Positions 5,934 through 9,634 of a DNA stretch of 9,634 bases are shown here, in pieces. Within the stretch, counting starts at the first letter, position 1. Every line of letters starts with the position of its first letter. The notes beneath the pieces are model-generated. The model was not told where the DNA came from and did no database searches. It saw nothing but the letters and a program-made list of their open reading frames with translations. This DNA is from an uncultured Clostridiaceae bacterium. Lineage in GTDB: Bacteria; Bacillota; Clostridia; TANB77; CAG-508. The stretch covers positions 1 through 9,634 of the forward strand of contig CATXTS010000074.1 in the NCBI GenBank assembly GCA_958402495.1, in the 5' to 3' direction. The translations under genes and the position numbers were made by a program.

Positions 5934-5974
5934 AAAGTAGAAATAAATAGAGTATAAAAAAGGGGTAATTAAAC

Positions 5975-6693
5975 ATGCCAGGGTGGATAATACATTTAGT
6001 AACAGCAGAAGAAGTTAGGAAGCAATTAGATGTGGATAAGGATGGTTTCTTGTTTGGAAATATTCTACCAGATGTATATAATGGATATATTGCGTCAAAT
6101 TTATCACATAAAATAGAACATAAGATATCACATTATGATACGAAACAAAAAATAGAAGAACAAATTTATAACTTACCAGGGGTACAGGCTTTTATAGAAA
6201 AAAATAAATCCATTTTAGAGAATAATAGTGTAGCTTTAGGATATTTAACCCATTTGATGACAGATTATTATTGGAATAAGAAAACGTTTACGAAGAAATA
6301 TATCTATAATGAACAAGGAAAAGTAGGGAAGGTTAGATTAAAGGATGGACGTATTTTACAAACACATGATAAATTAGAAGCAATGTATTTGAAACAGGGA
6401 GATTTTAAAGCCTTTTCTAAATTCATATTACTATTTCAAAACCAAAATATCAAGAGCAACTGATAGAAAAAAGTAATGAAATGGAAGGTTTACATATCAA
6501 TCAGCAAGACTTATATCAAGTATTTTCGTATTTAGAGAATATACCAGAAAAAGTAGAAGAAAAAATAGAAGAATCTCAATATCAATTATATTCACAAATG
6601 GATTTGATAGAGGGACTACAAGAAAGTATTACTCAAATTACAGATGTTTTGCAGAAAGAGGAGAAAGATGAAATCAGAATATATAGAAAATGA
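5975..6693 (+). pseudogene. Zinc-dependent phospholipase C-like protein, frameshifted
   Basis: The first frame gives 162 residues from ATG 5975 (AAAGGGG about 9 bases upstream). It has the family's MPGWIIH start (His7), FGNILPD (Asp33), a His-rich stretch SHKIEHKISH (His45, 49, 53) and LGYLTHLMTDYYWN (His93, Asp97). These are candidate metal ligands of the Zn_dep_PLPC family (PF00882), whose members hydrolyse phospholipid-like substrates or are uncharacterised. The frame ends at TGA 6461-6463, but a second frame open from about 6421 continues the protein: SKPKYQEQLIEKSNEMEGL, then a helical acidic tail to TGA 6691-6693. Joining the two needs a -1 shift near 6434-6438 (CTATTTCAAAA), as if one T had been lost from a TTTT run. 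The full protein would have about 239 residues. There is no classical slippery heptamer. A real mutation, a sequencing error or programmed shifting cannot be told apart here. The tail overlaps the CYTH start. Confidence 0.7.
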
Positions 6694-7210
6694 GATTAAA
6701 ATTCTAGACATAGATGTAGTACAGACATGTAAGATATTAGATAGTTTACATGCCAAGAAAGTTTTTGAGGCAGATAGAGAAATTACGACTTTTGATACAC
6801 CGGAAGGGAATTATCGCAAAGAAGATAAGATAATTAGAATTACCAAGGAAGGTTCTACTAAAGTAACTATGCATGTCCATAATAGCCATCCAGAAGAAAA
6901 AGAAGTTATTCAATATAAGATTAGTCGTGCCAAAGAGCAAATAGAAGTGTTTAAACAGTTAGGGTTAATACCAAAAACTTATGTAAAAAGTCATCGCATT
7001 TCTTATGAGTGGAATGGAATTGATTTAGATATAGATACCTTTCCAGGAATACCGCCTTTTATGGAAGTCGATTTGGAAAATTGGGAGTCTACAATAGAAG
7101 CATTATTACAAGTATTAAAATTACCGGAAAAACAAGTCGTTAGAATGGGAACAGAGGCGATTTATATGTTTTATGGAAAAGATTATTTTACAGACTTAGC
7201 AATTGTTTAA
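6668..7210 (+). CDS. CYTH domain protein 1
   Basis: This 180-residue protein belongs to the CYTH superfamily (class IV adenylate cyclase CyaB, thiamine triphosphatase, inorganic triphosphatase). These are tunnel-shaped beta barrels that bind triphosphates with metal ions. The signature ExExK is E7-N-E-I-K11. Later strands include IIRITKEGSTKVTMHVH and KSHRISYEWNGIDLDIDTFPG, then PPFMEVD near 135-141. The segment TPEGNYRKEDKIIRI fits the usual basic strand that contacts phosphate. The strand where other members have a KxTxK-like pattern reads KVTMHVH, so basic residues there are fewer than usual. I place the start at 6668 rather than the upstream in-frame ATG at 6644, because AGAGGAG (6657-6663) precedes it. 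It overlaps the broken phospholipase-like gene by 26 bases. Activity could be triphosphatase or nucleotide cyclase, which cannot be decided here. Confidence 0.8.
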   Translation: MKSEYIENEIKILDIDVVQTCKILDSLHAKKVFEADREITTFDTPEGNYRKEDKIIRITKEGSTKVTMHVHNSHPEEKEVIQYKISRAKEQIEVFKQLGLIPKTYVKSHRISYEWNGIDLDIDTFPGIPPFMEVDLENWESTIEALLQVLKLPEKQVVRMGTEAIYMFYGKDYFTDLAIV

Positions 7211-7226
7211 AAGGAGAATAGAAAAC

Positions 7227-8039
7227 ATGTTATTAAATATGAAAAATGACCAAGATATTTCTCAAATGATGGCATATGGAAAGGTAAAAGGAACGATTTT
7301 ATTAAATAAGTATTTACCGAAATTAAATCCCTTTTCAAATGTGTATGTGATAGATTCTCATGAAGAATGGGATAAAATAAAAGATAGTATACCAGATAGG
7401 ATTTTTTTTAGGGCAGATACAAAAATTGGAGATAAGCCTGTTTATATATCGGGAGCAAGTGATGATAAAGCAGAGATACCAGAGTTTATAGATAAGATAA
7501 AAGCACAAAATGAAGAGGGGGTTTTAGACCTTTTTGAAAGTAAAAATGAGCCTCCTCCTAGATATACTTTAAATGGTGGCTTTAATGTTTCCTTTAGTTT
7601 AAATGATGCCATATGGATAGAATTTGTTGGAAAAGGATTTGATGGTAGAGAACTAACCAAAGGAATCGCCTGCCACGCTTCTTATAAAATTCCATGGAAT
7701 CAGGTACTCTTTTGTGACCAAGCAAATAAATTAAAGAGTTATCAAGTACATATAGCAACACAATCAGAATATGAAGCTAGTGTAAAGGAAAGAATTGCTT
7801 TTTTTGAAGAGATACATATATCAGAAGAAGTAGTAAGACCCTATATACCTAGTCAATTTGATGGAATACCTAATTTTTTAATAGATATATTATTAGAGCA
7901 GATGATTTTTCCATTATTTTGTCAGAGTGAAGAATTAAAGAAAGACCATTTAGAACAATTTGGAATTGCTGGTAATATAGATGGTACTACCTTAGTTTCT
8001 TTCGAAATTTATAGACCAGAACGATTAATTAAAAAATAA
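7227..8039 (+). CDS. Unrecognised protein between two CYTH genes
   Basis: This soluble 270-residue protein has no signal peptide or membrane helix, and I do not recognise the family. Striking segments are FFRADTKIG (about 62-70), RYTLNGGFNVSFSL (about 112-125), IWIEFVGKGFDGRELTKG (about 129-146), IACHASYKIPW (about 147-157) and a C-terminal FGIAGNIDGTTLVSFEIYRPE. The dense glycines and charged residues around GKGFDGRELTKG look like a conserved active or binding site, but that is impression only. A nucleotide- or phosphate-binding role would fit the CYTH neighbours and is speculation. The start at ATG 7227 is chosen over an upstream TTG at 7203 because AAAAGGAGA (7208-7216) stands 10 bases before it. 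It begins 16 bases after CYTH 1 and ends 19 bases before CYTH 2, so the three genes form a tight unit. Confidence 0.75.
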   Translation: MLLNMKNDQDISQMMAYGKVKGTILLNKYLPKLNPFSNVYVIDSHEEWDKIKDSIPDRIFFRADTKIGDKPVYISGASDDKAEIPEFIDKIKAQNEEGVLDLFESKNEPPPRYTLNGGFNVSFSLNDAIWIEFVGKGFDGRELTKGIACHASYKIPWNQVLFCDQANKLKSYQVHIATQSEYEASVKERIAFFEEIHISEEVVRPYIPSQFDGIPNFLIDILLEQMIFPLFCQSEELKKDHLEQFGIAGNIDGTTLVSFEIYRPERLIKK

Positions 8040-8058
8040 GAAGAGAGGATGAAGTTGT

Positions 8059-8589
8059 ATGAAAACAGAGTACGAAGTAAGAGTGTTAGAAGTAGATGTA
8101 GAGAAAATGACAAAGAAATTATTAGAATTGGGTGCTGAAAAAATAGGAGAGTATGAACAAAAACGATATGTGTATGATGTATTACCTGCACAAGAGGGAA
8201 AGTGGATTAGATTAAGAACAAATGGAACAAAAGCAACACTAACGTATAAAGATATTGTTAGTAAAACAATTGATGGTACAAAAGAAGTAGAAGTAACAGT
8301 AGATGATTTTGAAGCAACTAATGAATTGCTACAAAGAAGCGGTATCGTACATAAAAATTATCAGGAAAATAGAAGAATACAATATTGTTTAGATGGTGTT
8401 GAAATTGATTTTGATAGTTGGCCACAAATTCCGACTTATATGGAAGTAGAAGGAAAAAGTGAAGAAGAAGTGCAGTCTATGTTAGAAAAACTAGAAGTAC
8501 AAAAAGATAAGATAACTGCTTTACATACGCAAGATATTTATGAAAAATATGGTATTTGTTTACCTAAGATAAAAGAATTAAGATTTTAA
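8059..8589 (+). CDS. CYTH domain protein 2 (CyaB-like)
   Basis: This 176-residue protein is a complete CYTH domain. It opens with E4-Y-E-V-R8, the ExExK signature with Arg for Lys. It continues with KWIRLRTNGTKATLTYK (about 52-68), in which alternating basic residues line the tunnel, then GTKEVEVTVDDF (about 76-87), RRIQYCLDGVEIDFDSWP and PTYMEVEG. These are the usual strands of class IV adenylate cyclase-like and triphosphatase members, better conserved than in CYTH protein 1. Likely activity is hydrolysis or cyclisation of a triphosphate with a divalent metal, in the cytoplasm. GAGAGGATGAAG lies upstream of the ATG. It is the last gene of the operon and a strong terminator follows 5 bases after the stop. 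The two CYTH proteins share the fold but differ widely, so they are unlikely to be a recent duplication. Confidence 0.87.
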   Translation: MKTEYEVRVLEVDVEKMTKKLLELGAEKIGEYEQKRYVYDVLPAQEGKWIRLRTNGTKATLTYKDIVSKTIDGTKEVEVTVDDFEATNELLQRSGIVHKNYQENRRIQYCLDGVEIDFDSWPQIPTYMEVEGKSEEEVQSMLEKLEVQKDKITALHTQDIYEKYGICLPKIKELRF

Positions 8590-8594
8590 AAAAG

Positions 8595-8638
8595 AAAAGA
8601 ATTGTCTAAGAAAGTGCTCTTTGTACAATTCTTTTTTT
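8595..8638 (+). terminator. Terminator of the SDR-CYTH operon
   Basis: An 11-bp stem (8595-8605 with 8625-8635) encloses a loop with a small AAAG/CTTT inner stem and is followed by T's to 8638. The A-rich 5' side opposite the T-run suggests it could also work in the opposite direction. Confidence 0.85.
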
Positions 8639-8672
8639 GGCTTGTTTGCTAACATAGTGGACGTTCTAGTTG

Positions 8673-8694
8673 TATAAGATAAACTATAGAAAAT
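8673..8694 (+). promoter_or_regulatory. Shared motif before the SH3b-CAP gene
   Basis: Nineteen of 22 bases match 4630-4651 in the SDR leader (TATAAGnTAAAnTATAGAAAAT). The end of the motif also matches repeat B at 3133-3148. It stands 20 bases before the start codon of the CAP gene, after a terminator, so it probably belongs to the promoter region. I cannot fit a convincing -35/-10 pair, and the role is unassigned. Confidence 0.35.
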
Positions 8695-8713
8695 AGAAAT
8701 GAGGGATGTCTAT

Positions 8714-9475
8714 ATGAAAGTAATTCAAATTAAAAAGAAAAACATACTAAAGCTTAGTGTTATATTGGTGTTTATAATAACAGTAGGAATGGTTTCTACT
8801 TCTTTTGGAATGCAACATTATTATAAATTAGATTTTGCAACTGGTTTAGTAACTGCAGATGTGTTAAATGTTAGAAGCGGACCAGGGACGAAGTATAGTG
8901 TGGTTACAAAGGTTAAAAAGAATGCGTATATTAGAGTGTTTGCAGGTGTGGGAGACTGGTATATTGTACAAGTGGAAGGAGATTATGTAGGGGCAGTTAG
9001 TCAAAAATATGTAAAACCAATTTATCCAAGTACAGGAAATACGGGTGGTAATTCTAATTCTGGTAATAGTTCTAATACCGATACGACGGGATTAAATGCA
9101 GATGAAAGAGAAGTCTTTAATCTAATTAATCAGCAAAGGACCAATAGTGGTTTAGAAGCTTTAAAGGTGAATAGCGAAGTTCAAAGAGTAGCTAGAATAA
9201 AAGCACAAGATATGGTAGATAACAATTATTTTTCGCATACTTCGCCTACTTATGGTTCTCCTTTTCAAATGTTGACTAGTTTTAAAGTATCCTACAAAAC
9301 AGCAGGGGAAAATATTGCAGGAAATTCTAGTAATCAGGCAGCAGTAACGGCTTGGATGAATTCTTCTGGTCATAAAGCAAATATCTTAAATAGTAATTTT
9401 AATTATACAGGCATTGGTGTGGTGAGTAGTCCACGATATGGGAAAATGTATGTACAGATGTTTATAGGAAGATAA
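8714..9475 (+). CDS. Secreted SH3b-CAP domain protein
   Basis: The 253-residue product starts with a signal sequence: basic VIQIKKKNILK, then a hydrophobic core (about 14-31, LSVILVFIITVGMVSTSF). There is no lipobox. A bacterial SH3 domain follows (about 43-103) with the hallmark LNVRSGPGTKY at 51-61 and WYIVQVEG later. SH3b domains bind cell wall peptides. A Gly/Asn/Ser/Thr linker (about 105-126) leads to a CAP/SCP domain (127-253) that keeps the cavity residues His175 (FSH), Glu199 (AGENIAG) and His220 (SSGHKANIL). Such proteins are exported and usually tied to the wall or the spore surface in Clostridia; their biochemical role is unclear. I choose ATG 8714 over the in-frame ATG at 8699 because GAGGG (8701-8705) fits 8 bases upstream and the shorter form gives a cleaner signal peptide. 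It is probably a single-gene transcript. Confidence 0.9.
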   Translation: MKVIQIKKKNILKLSVILVFIITVGMVSTSFGMQHYYKLDFATGLVTADVLNVRSGPGTKYSVVTKVKKNAYIRVFAGVGDWYIVQVEGDYVGAVSQKYVKPIYPSTGNTGGNSNSGNSSNTDTTGLNADEREVFNLINQQRTNSGLEALKVNSEVQRVARIKAQDMVDNNYFSHTSPTYGSPFQMLTSFKVSYKTAGENIAGNSSNQAAVTAWMNSSGHKANILNSNFNYTGIGVVSSPRYGKMYVQMFIGR

Positions 9476-9499
9476 GATGCTATAAGGATGAAGCATCTT
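9474..9499 (+). terminator. Weak hairpin after the CAP gene
   Basis: AAGATGC (9474-9480) pairs with GCATCTT (9493-9499) across a 12-base loop, beginning in the stop codon. The T-rich tract after it is short and interrupted, so termination may be inefficient. Confidence 0.4.
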
Positions 9500-9531
9500 C
9501 ATAATTTTGAACGTTATGGAGAATTAAGATT

Positions 9532-9540
9532 TGTTATAAT
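9532..9540 (+). promoter_or_regulatory. Extended -10 promoter pointing out of the window
   Basis: TGTTATAAT is a perfect extended -10 element. No good -35 box sits 17 bases upstream, though extended -10 promoters can work without one. Downstream, an open frame from the ATG at 9539 (MEENGGSALLVFLK) runs to the window edge, but it lacks a ribosome binding site and overlaps the promoter. The opposite strand is also open here, so no gene is called. Confidence 0.4.
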
Positions 9541-9634
9541 GGAAGAAAATGGTGGTAGTGCCTTGCTAGTTTTTTTGAAAAATATACTAAATTTATCTCT
9601 AAAAAGAAAAATAGGGCCACACTCTAAGAACATA

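Noticed and set aside
5635..5976. Minus-strand open frame of 113 codons
   Set aside because: Antisense to the GNAT gene; composition is typical of a shadow frame and no start signal is present.
9521..9634. Open frames on both strands at the right edge
   Set aside because: Both are short and cut by the window. The plus frame starts inside the promoter without a ribosome binding site, and the minus frame has no recognisable motif, so no gene is called.

Overview
The window is AT-rich DNA (roughly 30% G+C by eye) with strong AGGAGG-type ribosome binding sites, short intergenic gaps and classical hairpin/T-run terminators. Gene content (SPL-type radical SAM protein, GyrI-like and DUF3788 proteins, paired CYTH proteins, a secreted SH3b-CAP protein) fits a low-G+C Bacillota genome, most likely Clostridia. 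I cannot name the species.

Layout. (1) Positions 1-1760 hold the end of a three-gene operon on the + strand: a GyrI-like ligand-binding protein (5' end cut by the window), a DUF3788 protein and an SPL-family radical SAM protein, closed by a hairpin terminator at 1771-1810. (2) Positions 1811-3648 are a graveyard of broken genes around one intact minus-strand gene, an ORF6N protein with a phospholipase-D-like C-terminus and its own near-consensus promoter. The debris includes a short scrap of a second serine hydrolase, the C-terminal end of an IS200/IS605-type TnpB whose catalytic Asp has become His, and the first ~35 codons of a RdgB/HAM1-type nucleotide pyrophosphatase with an in-frame stop. 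(3) Positions 3649-4577 hold an intact class A beta-lactamase-like serine hydrolase and its terminator. (4) Positions 4720-8589 look like one six-gene operon: SDR oxidoreductase, GNAT acetyltransferase, a zinc-dependent phospholipase C-like protein broken by a frameshift, a CYTH protein, an unrecognised conserved-looking protein and a second CYTH protein, ending in a strong terminator at 8595-8638. (5) Positions 8714-9475 encode a secreted SH3b-CAP protein. The last 150 bases hold a weak hairpin and a candidate extended -10 promoter pointing out of the window.

The most interesting structural signal is that three pairs of imperfect direct repeats occur in the same order at similar offsets (about 1.50, 1.54 and 1.89 kb). 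They link the debris at 1820-3165 with the intact serine hydrolase locus at 3360-4667. This suggests an old tandem duplication whose left copy decayed and was interrupted by the ORF6N gene and TnpB material. The most interesting functional signals are the CYTH / unknown / CYTH cassette and an SDR protein whose catalytic YxxxK lysine is glutamate.
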